From: Varroa destructor
Lineage: Eukaryota > Arthropoda > Arachnida > Mesostigmata > Varroidae
Assembly: GCF_002443255.2 (NCBI RefSeq)
Contig: NW_019211456.1
Span: 28,517,341-28,581,340 of the forward strand
Reading direction: 5' to 3'
Length of the DNA: 64,000 nt
Shown: one piece after another, positions 26,601-40,638 of the stretch
Numbering within the stretch: the first letter of the stretch is position 1
How the letters are laid out: every line of letters begins with the position of its first letter
Program-made: the position numbers and the translations under genes
Notes under the pieces: model-generated
Told to the model about the DNA's origin: nothing
Seen by the model: only the letters and a program-made list of their open reading frames with translations
Database searches by the model: none

Positions 26601-27815
26601 CTTAAATAAAACTAGAAGTCTTAAGTTTATTAAAACGTTATTAATTACACGTATATTACAAGTAGTGGGTGAACTTAGGAAACTTTAACATTGAGTATAT
26701 TCAGATTTTCATTCTTTATAATTGCTTTTCATTGCATATGACACCTCAAAAACAGTGTACTTTCTTATAAAAGCTAAACTTGCTTGTGTTCTAGAACATT
26801 ATTGTTATTATTACTCACGAAAGCATATACGATGACAACATTGCTTCTGCAACTGCATTTCTTTGCTCTTCTCCCGTATAGTGACTGCCATACGTGTTCT
26901 AAATTGTTTCTTTTTGCCTATCGTATCCACTTGCGTTTGATCACTTGTGTCATTTGAACTATTTGTATAATTAAAAAATATAAGCGAGGGGCTAGGGACA
27001 GTAATAAGCCGTATATATTTATCACTGTATCGTTAATGCTACTGGTAGTAAGCCGTTGATAGGTAAGCAGGCCTTCACGTGTACGGCAAGGTTTTCGACG
27101 CTTTGTTCCGGAATTAAGTAGCCCTTGATGTTGCACCAGCTGCAAAACTCGGCGTAGAGGAGCAATTGTTGTACTTATTCTGTTATCCTATTCCATTAAG
27201 CATCTCGAGTACTATTTTGTATTTTGTCTGTTACTCTATAGGGATTATTTCAGCGTCTAGCGTACTATACTGACAGTGACAGCATAAAAGCGACAAATGT
27301 TGATCGAATTGATGTTATCTTTTCCCGCAAAAGTATAATTGTTTAAGTCAGTATTTTAGTATACACAAACTATAACGTGACAAAGGAGCATACAGCAAAG
27401 GTAATTTTACATGATATAAGCAAAATCGCGTGATACAAAATATTGAAATAAATCGTACGTTTCTGCTGTTACACACAGTCATACGTGCACTGATGTTGCG
27501 AACATGATCACATATTTAAAGCTTTAAGACTCAAATTGAAATCTGCCCGCGTTAGTCCGATGCGTAACAGACGCCGTTTCCATTAAACCGAGAGCAAATG
27601 TTTATAAACAGTGGTTCGCGGAGACGGGCACTCGGAGTTTGGAAAGCACATGCGGTAGTCACTGTTCTATGAGGTACCGTTCGCTTAAATTACGCAGGAC
27701 GCTCAAATTATACGGGCCCTGATTGTTGGATAACGGAGTGCGCTATACAGTTTGTTTGAGCATTCACGGTGAATTCCAGTAGTCTCTGATAAGAAAGGGT
27801 CATTGATTAAGGACG

Positions 27816-30127
27816 ATGTGGGTTAAACAGGCACCACGAGCGCTCATTTCCCGTATGCGCGCAATCTCCACCCAATTTGGTAAGACATTTCCGGTTGGTC
27901 AAGAAGATTCATCTATCTCAGTTCGTTCTACGCCATTACAGTCTAATCTACTTAAACGTCTAACACACTTGTATCCCAATTACTTTGCGTGCAGGAGTGA
28001 ACGACCTAGACGTATGAAGTTATCCATTTAGGTTTTCGGCAGCGAGGTAAATTTATCCTTCTGATTGAAGAACTGATCATAAAATTAATATTTTAACTTG
28101 CTACACGTTGTAATCCATTCTGTCGTCACTACAAAGTAAAGTAGTAACTTTACTGTTGAAAAAAGGACTTCGACTGCTAATCAGAATTAAAAAAAAAGTC
28201 TGGGTGAAAAATCATCAGTTGTTATAATCAAGTGTAGAATCTGAAATTCACGTCGTGCACTGACGAAGAACTGTGGATTGCGCGTACAGGTCTTCTACAT
28301 ATTGTGATTATGATTATATTTTAGTCCGGACTAAAGTCCATAAGTATGCATGTGCCTTGACTGTATATTTTTGATCGTTGAGTAGGTGTGGTATCAAAAT
28401 GTGGTTTGTTTTTTGTATTTGGTTAATTCTCGTGCGTATGTATATACTGGAGCGATTTTTAGGTGCCTTTTGCCGCTAACTCAATGAAGTAATCTAATAA
28501 ACGTAAGCATCCGGAATTGCTTTTAACACTGTCAGTCGCAAGAAACATGTGATAGGTAAAGATTCGCGTTTAAAGAAGGATTTATTTAAATATATTAGGG
28601 CAGATTAAATAATTCTGCTTATTTAAAAAAATATTAGCACTTACAAAGATTGTTATAAAAATGTGCATGACCTCAGCAGTTTAGAGGTTGATCATATTAA
28701 TAGTTTTTAAAAAATGACATGCCAACAATACGGACATGGAAACTTTTGCCGCACGCAGTGCCCACGTATTGTGAATACTAAGATTTATACAAACTTTCCT
28801 AAAGTTTATTTTGATAATCGTTTTAGCTTCGTTTTAATTAATAAAGATCGTTTCTATTTTATGCAAAGTAAAGCTTTCGATGTTACCTAAAATACCCCAT
28901 ATACAACTTTATATCTAATCTTATACTACCCACAGTTTAAAATGAAAATTTTAATAATCAGATGCACAATTTATGTATTATAAGTGCCTGTTTCAACTTT
29001 ATTAGATATTCATTATAAACAATAGCTTAACTATTAAATGGTCGTAGATTTCCACAGATCAAATTGATGTCAATAAACTTAAATATGCGTAACTTAATGA
29101 CTAATTGTCCTTTCAGCTCCTGCAGTTGCTGCACAGTCAGAAATGGATGAAGCCCATGATCATGAAGACCAGGTCAGTGTTGTATCCGATGAAAACTGAA
29201 TGTATGACATTTGCATCATATATCTAGGGTTTTTCTATGATTTTTTTTGCTATTACTACCTAAGGCCATAATACTTACTATTATAGAAATTCATTATTAC
29301 GTTCAGTTGACATTTAGTGAGAATAATGTCGGGATGACGGTGGGATGGCCGCAGAACATACTACAAAAAAAAGACACGAAATGAAATCAGGTATATATAT
29401 TAAAGACAACAATTAGTTTAGATCAATCGTGGGTATTGAAGACATTTAAATGAGACATGCTTGCCTAGTTTCATTCTGCGTAAATATTTTTTTGGGCCAA
29501 TTACAAGTTACTAAATCAAATTTAAGAAAATTACTTGCATTTTGTACATATGTCTCTGCTAGCAACTTACAACATTGCTTGTTTTCAGCCCATATGGGGG
29601 ATGTCGAACCCGTACGATAAGGAACGCAGGGAGTGCCTATTATGTGCTCACAAAATTGTTATTGACTATAAAGTACGTTAATGGAGTAATAGACGCTTCA
29701 ATATATTCAATCTATATATTTTTTAGAATATTCTAAAAAAATCAAGCTTATATTAAATGCATTGACATATTGATAAAGTGCTCACTGTAGCTGTGGAAAA
29801 AGATTATGAAATTAAAACAAGCTTAAATTACACAGAATATTGAGATAAATGGGTACTGGCAGTATAACTAAATAATTAGTACGTTTTTTTTTTTTATTTC
29901 ACTTGTAGAATGTACAGCTTATCTCACAGTTTGTGTCGCCACACACTGGCAAATTGTATGATAGGCACATCACTGGTCTGTGTTTGCAACAGCAGAAACG
30001 TTTGCAAAAGGCACATATAATGGCTAAATCTCTTCTCCTAATGCCGGACTACTTTAAAGATCTTCGGTTCGTCAAGGATCCCAAACTATTCGACCCAATG
30101 CGGCCGCAGAGGATGAATCCGTACTAA
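27816..30127 (+). CDS. MRPS18C: Mitochondrial small-subunit ribosomal protein bS18m (S18C), 140 aa, complete
   Basis: Component of the mitochondrial 28S ribosomal subunit. Exons: 27816-27879, 29117-29172, 29589-29672 and 29909-30127, with introns gtaaga..tttcag, gtcagt..tttcag and gtacgt..ttgtag; phases 1, 0, 0 all agree. The 423-nt CDS gives 140 residues, the usual length of S18C. Residues 1-25 are Arg-rich with no acidic residue (MWVKQAPRALISRMRA), as expected of a mitochondrial presequence. The core has NPY (47-49), the CxxC pair Cys56/Cys59 in RECLLC, then DYKNVQLISQFVSPHTGKLY and DRHITGLC, the family signature. The tail DPKLFDPMRP resembles arthropod orthologs. The start is the only ATG that gives a presequence and the right phase. 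The first intron is 1.2 kb, the others about 0.2-0.4 kb. Confidence 0.95.
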
Positions 30128-30279
30128 GCGAGTCGTTCTTGATAAAATTTCGAATCTGGCAAGTTGCGGTTGTACGGGCTACCACATATAATACAAAAAA
30201 TGGATGAATATATATCAAATCTGAGAGAAAAAGGAATTCTGTATATAGGGCCGTCAATTTTCAATTGTAGAAGAATTGT

Positions 30280-30285
30280 AATAAA
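30280..30285 (+). terminator. Poly(A) signal AATAAA for MRPS18C
   Basis: Canonical AATAAA hexamer about 150 bases after the MRPS18C stop codon, on the same strand, with no other gene in between. Confidence 0.6.
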
Positions 30286-30289
30286 GCGG

Positions 30290-33200
30290 TACATGCATTT
30301 TTACTGTAACTATTAAAATATAATGGGCTTTCCTGTTAATGCAGCTGAGCGTAGATAAAAAAAATATGTGGAGTTGAAATAAATGAAAAAAATATATAGT
30401 TGTACAATTCTTTTGTCGATTTCTACAGAACCTATTATTTACATCGATATAATGTAGATATTATTAAAAATCTGAAGTAAAAGTCGCGACCAATATTCTC
30501 GATTGGGTTATTTTTTGTGAAATGTTTTACTGTAGCTGATACGAAACCAAACGTGAAGCTAGGTATATCTCATCAGATAATTCCGCTTGAAATGACTTGC
30601 TTTGACTGAAGGTTATTCAGGGTCATAATTTTCCTATTCAAATAGCTCTGGTAAAATTTATACTCATGTGCAAATACGTAGTAAATGATACTTTATTATT
30701 AGGAAAATTAATATTCTACATTAGTTTATAATTCATATCACCAGTTTGTCGAATGTCAATGACGTAGTTATTCTCTTTCCATAAAAATTAGTAAACAGTT
30801 ACTTGATACAACATTAATATATGTAGTGCTTTATTGACAAACTTTGTCGCACAATATCGTGTGATACACAAAAATGTGAGAACACCTTCATATATAAAAG
30901 CATCAGTTCATCTATATTGTTTAAATTGAATATTTTTGTTGCTTAAATGAAAGGTTATTGTTTCCATCCATTCCCCGGTATTTTATTTCCACAAGATTTT
31001 ATAATGTCGCCTAGACCTTTACATGTTCTTGCCAATGCTTGTCAAAAGCTGACGTTATCTGATTTGAATCGAGCGCTAACGGGGAAGGCTAGCTTGTATT
31101 TTAACTGGTGAACCGTTCTTAGCCTCTTAAATGATGGCAATGATTTTAGGGTGCATACAAGTGGATTCGAGGATAGCAAGGATATCCACTGTTCTGGCTC
31201 TTTTGGAGTCACACAGGTTGATGAGAGTGCGCATATAGCTCAGTAAATAAGACTGAGCACTAACTTAATGCAGGTAGCGTTGAAACGATCAACAATCTGA
31301 CAGTAACAGTCGTAGTCAGGACTGCGCAGGGGTAACTTTCGGTGAATAGATGCGGTCTGTTCCAAAATCTTAACTATTTGAGTGACCTGCCAGGGTAAGA
31401 ATAGACATAAGCGGTCATTAGGTCAATGCTCTTTTATTTTGATCGCTGAATATAGAGTCCTAGCTGCGTTGGTTCTATTGTGTTCGTATAAAAGGACGTA
31501 CAATAAGTTGTTGATCTTCAATCTGGAGTGGATATAAAATGTAACTATGAATAATGGCAACATTTACCTACCTTGTTCTTGAGGGACATCCTGGTGCGAA
31601 AAAGGTAACTGAGGACCTTTTTTGCAGCTGAGTTCGAGTATTTTCATCGTAGGTATTTTGAATCTTACACCTCGGGATGGCAATGGAAATGTCCCGTGCT
31701 TTGGTAGGGTCAAGGTGGGCACGCGGCAATCGGCGGGGCGGAGAAATTTTGTAGCCCTAGAATACGCCGCATATGATGAAGCGGTAGAAAACGGAGAAAT
31801 ATAAAGAAAAGAATTCACTAATTCTTTGTCTGTTTTAATATGTAGTATAGCTAGGCTTGTTTCGGAGCTGAATCGACTCTTCATTACCCAAATTCCTACT
31901 AGGCTACACGATGACCTTTCAAAAGAATCGAGGTAACTTTTCTTGTCTTATCACTCCGAAGTATCGACCTGGAACTGCAAGAGAGGCAAGATGGCACCAA
32001 TAGTAAGGTAGTAAGTTTCCATATTCATGCACAGTTGAGGTTGTAGTCTCTCTCTTGACAAGGGTCAACAGTTTGAAAATTTTTGCTGGGCAAGTCCTCG
32101 GAGTTACACAAGCCCTCAGAGTCCTACAAGTACGTCATCGATGTTTCATGGATTATCATAGATTCATTCTACAATCGCGCACAATATTTGTAAATTAATA
32201 CTATTTATTGTTGTCGCTGTTTGTTTGAGCTTTGTTATGAAACCTTCAATGCAGATTTAATTACATTGTTTTTGATTATGCTTCTCTGTAACTTCATCCC
32301 CTTGATGAAGTAGACATCACCAAGGTAAGTCTGACGGACATCGTCGTAGTAACAAGCGTACGACCTCTAATCAGGGAACGACGCGGTAGTAGCAAACACG
32401 TTAATATTGTTAGGCAAAAAACCAGAAAAGCATTCTTAGTAGCCTCCATGTAGAAGACGAGGCAGGTGAAACGCTTGTTAGTGTTTATGTGTACAAGAGT
32501 TTTTATAAGTTCTGTAAGTATCCATGAAAAAAATGTTAGCGAAATCGTAATGGAAGTTAGATTATTTACCGTAGTTCGGTATAAATATATAAGTGATAGA
32601 GGGGGGATAAATAGTTGTAGAAGGTCGCGTTTGTAGGTACCGGCAGCAATTACATTGCAACTAAGACCACCTCATAGCACATTAATCCTCTAATCACTGT
32701 AATAGTTTGAATGACATTATTGCTTGAAGGGTTTTTCTTCTCTATTATATAAAGTTATAACCGCGTGCTAGATCGGCTGCTGAAGGCGGTGCACTAAGAC
32801 CCTCAGTCCATTTGGGTGCCAACGAGTACTGCGCTGTATTGTTGGCCTTTATATCGCATTGAGAGTTATCTGAAACGCTCTGATACATTTATCTTTATCT
32901 ACAGTTTACAGCGTAGCTTGAGCTTTGGGTGCACTTATATAGGCAGAGCCGTTGCGTCGGAGGGACGCAAACACAAGGCTGTGATGGCTGCACCGTCTGT
33001 TGGTGTTTAAAGTAACACGAACATTTTATTATTAGCCTAAAAATGCTCTCATCTTCAGATCTCGTATGCGTCATCACGCACGTAATGTTTATATTATATA
33101 TATATATATACGTTATAAGTGTTTTATGTGCTGTAGTAGTAGTTGTTGTTTTTGCTGGAGCTGTGTTTGACGTTATGTCATTTTCCTGACGATTAGATTT

Positions 33201-36200
33201 CTTTCGCTACCTTCCAGCATGTTATTGTCTTTTTTCCACGTACGGTTCGCATGTATAAACCGATATATGTTTAAAAAAAATTCTTACATAGCCCGTGCAA
33301 TAAAATATTGTTTCAAATAGTGTAAGCTTACAGAAAACGCTTTTTTCGAAATACTGTTGCGATCGCTTCACCGAATTATAAAATGTTATTTTAAGATTAA
33401 GCTTTAAGGTGTGTGTCCCATTTTTCAGCAAAGAACAATTTTGATAGCTTGTAAAATGAAAAACATATGTAATCTCAACAGACGAACTATGTAGAAAAAT
33501 CAGGGCTACTTAAAGCATAAAATATACCGAAATAAATCGTATTTTTTGTAGATACTCTTTTAAAGGTATTAATCGGGTTGGGGCTTTTGTCTTGTGTCTC
33601 TGCGGGCTTTTTTAATGTATCTCCTGTTCTTAATAAAGGGTCAATATTGTTCTCTCTTTTGAAATATTATCGAAGCCGTAATTGAAAGTAAGTTTTTGAC
33701 CTGAAAAAAACAATGGCAGTGGTTTGAAGCCATCTTCCAACGACATAATGCGAAATGATTGCTAAGCACATAATAGCTTGCTCTAGAGCAGACGTTTAAA
33801 GCTCTATGCATAAAAACCTGAGGACTATGTGCTGATCTGAGTCGGTCGTTATTAATAGAAGCATTGCCATTTTCCATAGAATCCATCGACTTCTTGAAGG
33901 TGTCGATATTATATTATTAGTCAAGCTGCTTGGATGCAAATTTCAGGTTTTTCAGACTGCAGTTCCTCAAACAGGATAGCATTTTGATTCGCCTAAACCT
34001 AGTACGTGCTTCTCAGGTTCTTGAGGACGACATTTCCCATTATATTAGTTAATGGCCATGTATGTTATTTTTTTCCAGCTTGAATGATAAGAAGCAGCGA
34101 GCGTCTCATATCAGCAATTACACAAGAATGAATGTACTGAAATTTTACGATGAAATCCAGTGCTTTGCAGGTGCACAGTATAATCACACGTTCAGACAAA
34201 ATTTATGGGCACACGTGGCGTCTTGTACAACCTCTGAGAGTCGGTCTATTAATTTTTTAAGCTTTTTTGTATTGCCAGGAAGTACGTTTATTGGCATCCA
34301 CATTCAATATAATGCTAAAACAGAAATGTCATTAGGTAGTATGATATGCATATTTTTAGAACGGCTCAGAAACTGATCGATGCTCGTGTTTCATTGAATG
34401 AAGGTTAATTTGAACTTCTGTTCATTCGTTGTTTTTGATCCTTGAACGTCCTAAATGGTTAGTCCAGTAAGCCTAAAGGAGTAGATTTGAACTACATAAG
34501 AAAAAGCGGTGGAAGAAACCACGCTGTTTATTTTATACCATTATATATTATTGTATATATTCTACATTAAAAAACAGCTAATATTGCACGGTTCTGCATT
34601 GTAGTTAATTGAATAGCATAATATGGGTAAACAATGACGATGCATCACACATCAAATCGTTCCGGCCTGTGTCATAATCGCTTTTTAGTTTTATTATATT
34701 ATATAAACTATTCTTACTGCATTATTGTAGGCATTAATGAACGTCACTAATTGAATATGGGAGTTCTATGGAAAATATATTAATAAGTTGATAAGAATAT
34801 CAAATTAATACATTAAACTAATGTATAGCTCATTAGGAAAATGCTCTTCTTTGTTCCCTGAAGTGTTATACTCTTTCAGTCTAGTTCCACTTTGCTTTCT
34901 TATGATGAAATTATTTATTTCAGTGTACCCCCATTTCTCAATAATTAGATAGTGTGTCGCGTGTTTCAATGGCGCATAGTAATCCCACAATAAAAAAGCA
35001 ATATAAAAGACACAAACATAACTATGTGCAGCGTAAGTATGTTTACTCAAGTTAGTTGCTCCATTATATGGCCACTTATTAACAACTGCAAAAATATGAT
35101 CTAAATTACTTCCAATCGAGTCAGATATATGCACTGTAATTTTTCGGGCCTTCAAATTTTCAACCGACATCGAAGCTCGTTATGATATTCTACTTTCAAT
35201 TTACATTTTTAAGCCAAGTGCTAATCGTGGGCTGCATTGCTTTACCAGGCAATCGTTGCCGTCATTAGCATTACAATTAAAGGATTATGATATTCAAGAC
35301 ATATGTCTCAGCCCTATAATACAGAGGATTATCCATCCGCCGCACGTCAATACCAGTGGTAGCCCTTAGGACGACTATGGCTACCGTAACAAGCAGATCG
35401 GTAGCTAGCAATTAAAGGATAACTGGCTGCCCAGAGTTTTACTCTTTGGATACAAACAATTCAAAAATATTTCATCATGCATTTTTAGATAAAATGCAAA
35501 GTAAATTTTCTCATTGATTTTGGCCATGCTTCTACTACAGTGAAACCAATATTTCTCGGCAATATTTGCATATAAACATTATCAGGTTTGCTTTGATAAC
35601 ATAGTCGAGGTAGTACTAAGCAAATGTAACATTCAATTCAAGCAATAACCTTTTGTGAACGAGATGAAAACCTGAAATTTAACGACCAACTCAAATAAAT
35701 CTTCCTGATTTTAAGTGTTTTAGGTCTGCTATAGCTAATCATTTAGCTTAATTTACCCTTAAAAGTCCGGCTGAACAATCGAAACATAATAAACTGTATT
35801 TCATAAGTAATTTCAAATAGAATTATAAAATCGTTGTAAAGGCGTATTTAGGTAGTCCCTCCATTGAACTAAGGGTGAAAATAAATTAATATTAGAACAC
35901 TGGTGTAGAACAAATACGTTTTCTGAGCACCGAACCTTGTGTTGAATTGATTTATCGCTATAATTAGAAATTCCTATGTATGGGTCGCTCATGCCCAGAT
36001 ATCTGAGCTACGTACATATAAACCTTGTTGATTCCAGAAGTTCTGATGCTACTTTTGTGCATGAAATTGTGTACGTTTAAAAATACATGTAACATTTGGA
36101 GGTAATGGCATAAAAAATCGTTTACCTTAAATGGTTGCGTATGGATATATTAGTTTAATGTTACACTTACCTGGAAAACCTTATTTGGCTACTTTACAGC

Positions 36201-39200
36201 AAATAACCTACCAGCTAATTCTCAGAAGCTAACGCTATCGAAGCCTCTTCCTTTTTTATTCAGTCGCAAGACCCTGTTCATCAGAATCACTTTTGACATG
36301 ACTCGACGAATTATTTAAAACAAATATAGTTTATCTTTTAAAATAAGGTACACTTCAAGTATTCTTCTCGAAAACATTGTTAAAATATCTTGTTAAAAAA
36401 CTAAACATATTATTTCAGTTTATCTTTTCAATGATAAATCCTGTGCATCGTCGATCAGGTCTGATTTATAGTTTAAAGATCTTATTTATAGGGTCTTCTG
36501 AAGATTTCGTATATATGGGATCAAACAAAGGCATCGCATGACACTTTTTTTAGGTATTCAAGGAGCTATATAGTACGCGATATAAACTAGTAGCATCTAA
36601 AGATTTTGTAGGTCTTTCTTCATAATACAAGACCACTATTGAGTATTAAAAAGCATGGCATGACCGTTCGGAGCCGTCACAGACCATAAACATATTTGAG
36701 ATACTGAAAGTGTGGTTCTACTCTGACTATAGCAACAAAATAATCTACTAATCTTTCTTTCATCTATCAACAAATTTACTGATCCCATCTAATCAGAAAC
36801 TTTTCATGTGTAGTTCGACACTGAGTGATTTTTGGCCTGTGTATAAGGTTTTTTTCTGCTAAATTATCTTAGTCACGAGATTTCATCGGGCCATGCATAA
36901 ATCTAAAAACCTGCTTATTTTACTCGAGTTTTTTTTTAGTGTATAAGGTCCTTCTAGACTTACGCAACTCAGATTCCTGTTAGGACGGAGATCTGCTGTT
37001 ACCCTGGGCTTAGGCGTTTCTCCCTGATGTACCCACTCTTTTTTCTGCTTATATTAACCTAGAAGGCGCCATTATTGAATTTTAGTTGAATTTGTAATGA
37101 ACTAATTGAAGGTGTGCATTACAGGAGGAACATTAAACATTCATTCAGTTATAGATCTTGAGTTATAAACATTTAAAACTTATAACTTTTATAGTCTTCC
37201 AAAAAATAAGTAGAAAAAAAAAACAAAATCAAAGATGATATAATTCAAAGAATTCAAACTAGAAGGAATATTTTACGTTCTATGAAAGTCAAAATAATTT
37301 TAATACTGACGAAGCTTTCCTTCCGGACCCTAAAAGTTGAGGAAAACCTGCTATATTTACCCTGTAAATATCAGTGAAGAATAAATCCTTAAAAATTTTA
37401 TATTAAAAGAATAATCCAATATATCCAAGAAAATTATAAGATCAATGGATAATACCAGCAATAATGACTAATTCTGCTCCCATTATTAAAACATAATGAC
37501 AATGAGCGACAATGCATTGTCTTCAAAATTGTGTTAATTGAAGACTAATTAATTAACATCAAGCTTTGAATACTCTCTTCAGATATGTGCCCAAACCTCG
37601 TGGGATAACTATTTCGAGCTACTTCAACACTCTTTTAAGCTTGATAAAAAATCGAACAGTTCAAGCGTGAAAAATGCATGGCGTATGGATAGATGTACGG
37701 CGGAAAGGTAAAGTACAAAAGCAACAATAAAAAACAAGCTCTTACTTGTATACCAACCTAAGAACAAGTTGTAATAGAAAATAAAATACAGAAGAGCTAT
37801 ATAAACTTAGCTTAAAAAATTTCAGCTACTGTAAAAATCTATAGCGCTAGATACTCAACCTTTTAGTAAGGAATGAATAATAATGATAAAAACGGCATAC
37901 TAAAACTAAAAAAATAGTGAAGAAAATAATAATAGTTTACGTACCTTTCAAAGAGTTTCGCCTTGCTCGACAACTGGGCATTTTGGGCTTATTTTTGCGC
38001 ACAGTGAGACTGTACGTAATGAGAACCTTATTTCAGAAAGCTTACTGATTTTGTGATCTTTTTTTGATGTGTAGCTAAGTCTAGCCGTCTGCGCTATTAA
38101 TTGTGTCGAAGTTGCTGTGCAAACTGGAAGGTATTGTACTACGGAGTTATGGATTTTATTGAATGGTATTGTAGCATTCTACTCTAAATCAAAAGACATC
38201 TTGAAGCGAATTTTTTGCAGTAAATTAGAGGATCTTGAAGTTATGGCAAACAATGGAAGATATCTTGAAATTACGCAGTAAATTAGCGGATATTGAAATG
38301 CCCTGATATTAACTGAAGGATATCCTGGAGTTATGGCGTAAATGGGGCAGTTTATTAGGGCATCATAGTGTAAACCGGCAAATGTCTTGTTGCAGTGTAC
38401 AGATTGAGATATCACGGGTAAGTGGCGTAGATCGGATAATATTTTGAAATTGTGGTATAAATGTGAAGGTGTAGGATAGAGGCATATATTGAAAGGTAGA
38501 GACAATGACTCGTTGCGGTTACATTTACATTAATATTTCGTTTGAAAAATTTCCTAGAAGTCAGGTTTTTTTTAGCGTTCTTTCGATTTGTTTTGTGTGA
38601 ACAAGTCCTTTTCTGTGATATAATATTTCATTGTAAGGATTCATTCATAATATCGATAATAATCTTTGAAAGAATACTTCTTTGATGTAGCATCAATGGC
38701 TTGGTCCTACTAGATCGTCTACTATATACTATCGAAGCTATGAATCAGTGTAATAACCATATGTCATGGTAACTAACCGCTGGCCACCGCAGAAATTTTA
38801 ACAAGATACGGCTGCATGTTCAGAGTTACTATGGCAACGTACGTAAAAGATGCGTGTGAGCCACTCAAATCACTTCTTTTTTAGAATCGAGACTGAAGAT
38901 GCCAAGGCGTGACAGAAAATCGATCCAAAAAAGCATAGGATCACATGTCCTAAACTCGTAATGGATTACGCCCCTAAAGTTAGGGAAAAGTTCCTGAAGA
39001 AAAATGGTCAGTTCACTTACAGCTTTCAAAAGGTTGTATGCTCAGACAAAAAAGGCCTACTAAAGTGAATCGCAATCGTACATTAGGGTCAGGAGTGTTT
39101 AGATGTATTTGTTGCCACTTAATGTAAATATGTGCTTGATTTGTTGCTTACCTATTCGAGCAAGAATAGTTTCATGGAGCAAAAGTTTTACTCTTGTAAG

Positions 39201-40638
39201 TCACGACGTTTTTCTCAGTTATGCCGAATCATATGCCTGCTGAACTCCTAATATCGCTCGTACTTGCCGTTAATCTTAATAAAGATTTTCATCGAAATAA
39301 GACGATCAAAGATCCATTAAGTAAACTGATGCAAAATTTGACATGAGAAACTGCAGTGTTATCCAACTGTAATTGCAACTCACTGTACGAGTACCTTTCT
39401 GACTTTAAACTAATCGTGCGCGGTGATTTTATGGTAATAATTATTTTGCTTAGTAATATTTTATTTATTTATCCAATGCTACTATATGTACAATCATGTT
39501 ATGTGGCACGTCAGATAGTAATGTAGAATTCTTTTAATTTGATAATTTTTGCTTCGGTAAACCATAAAGTTGGAATAAAACGCCTACGTCGAATGCCTGC
39601 ATTTTCGTGTTCTGTATTAATCAATAATAATTCGGGTAATTTTTTACGTTTTCGAAAAACAAGTAAAAAGCTTTTTTGAATCTAACAGAACAAGTTTTTC
39701 GTGAATCAATCAACAATTGTTTTTAATTGAAATTAAGCAATTTTTTTTCTAAACACTTAAGATATTTTTTTCTAGAATTTTTTAATTCTAGTAAGTGTAC
39801 AGGCAAGGGAAAGAACTGTGCACAGGTCAATTTAAACTGGAAAGGGAATTCTCGTCGACAACCGTAAGTCAAATCGCTGCCGCTAATACCTGAACGAGAA
39901 GCCTAAAAATTCGAACAGTTTGAAACTTAAAGTTATAAAACTAAGTCGGACGCTCATTATTTTTTGCTATGATTTGCAAAGATCATCAAGTAGAGTATTA
40001 TTTGTCTTTTGAAAGAGACATTACTGGCCTTTCAGGCATCATACCTGCAATAACTCAAGTATACCTAGTCATTCCGGGATAGCTAAAGATACATACCTAT
40101 CTTGGAATTTCGTTGCTTGATTTTGGTATGCGTCACCAGTTCTCCTAACTTATCGATTAAATTAAACGTAGCTGCTATCGATAAAATTTTATTTAACTCT
40201 ATACTGTACAAAATATTCATGTCGGTCTGGTTCTGAAAAATAACAATTTTAGTTAACAACTTAGTGCAAGTTGGCCAAAGTAAGAGTTATCTTAGTTCTA
40301 TAATACCATGACTTGGGCACGTATATATTACTGTCCAACTTAAAATTGTCACTTATTTCAGCAATGTAGAGCCCTAGTCTATACTCTTATTTCAAAAGCT
40401 AAGCTTCCTGCACGTTGTTAATGTTATTTCTGCCGAGAAACATCGATATTGGGAAATAGTTCGCCAAATATAGATAGCGCAAAGATTCTTCGAGTCAAGT
40501 CGTCCTTCCGTGTTTTTTTCTATGCAAATACATATTGGTGCATCGTACAGATGCAAATGTCTATAATGGGGACTTTAAAAATATCAAGACAAGAATCTCG
40601 CCCTAAGCTATACACAGTAAATCATGATCAAATTATTA
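30290..40638. other. Gene-poor interval
   Basis: About 10 kb of AT-rich sequence with no gene recognised. At 34079-34376 (plus) a strong acceptor (tatttttttccag|C) precedes a 98-codon frame ending in TGA that could be a terminal exon, but no partner exon was found. At 31.6 kb both strands carry splice-like signals around a GC-richer patch (acceptor on plus ctttttttgcag; donor on minus GAACAAG|gtaggt) without a convincing frame. A (TA)n tract lies at 33095-33110 and a degenerate repeat at 38.2-38.5 kb. Confidence 0.5.
38195..38470. repeat. Degenerate tandem repeat, period about 30 bp
   Basis: Repeated units begin ga(t/c)atcttgaa(g/a)ttatgg or close variants at about 38195, 38230, 38259, 38289, 38319, 38405 and 38434, with 29-41 bases between most starts. 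Variants of GCGTAAAT or GCAGTAAATTAG recur in the second half of units. It is an old, diverged minisatellite. A 108-codon minus-strand frame across it is a repeat artefact. Confidence 0.6.

Larger units (their letters stand above)
12877..27815. other. Largely non-coding interval
   Basis: About 15 kb with no gene recognised by family. It contains the 15.0-kb hairpin, a short (GTTACTATATA)-type repeat at about 16221-16290, the (TA)n tract at 20346-20388 and the frameshifted coding-like stretch at 20455-20678. Several open frames at 16.7-19.2 kb on both strands read plausibly but have no consistent exon chain, so they are not called as genes. At 18595-18783 (plus) a good acceptor (cttactcag|GTTGTG) precedes a 62-codon frame of unknown identity. 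Confidence 0.5.

Noticed and set aside
34805..35170. 121-codon minus-strand ORF
   Set aside because: No recognisable motif, AT-driven composition and no splice context; a frame of this length is expected by chance in 64 kb of AT-rich DNA.
38179..38505. 108-codon minus-strand ORF
   Set aside because: It spans a degenerate ~30-bp tandem repeat and has no splice or family support; the open frame comes from the repeat.
38884..38998. Mariner-like phrase (FRGVIHYEF) on the minus strand
   Set aside because: Only a few residues resemble transposase; the rest of the frame does not, and no terminal inverted repeats were seen.
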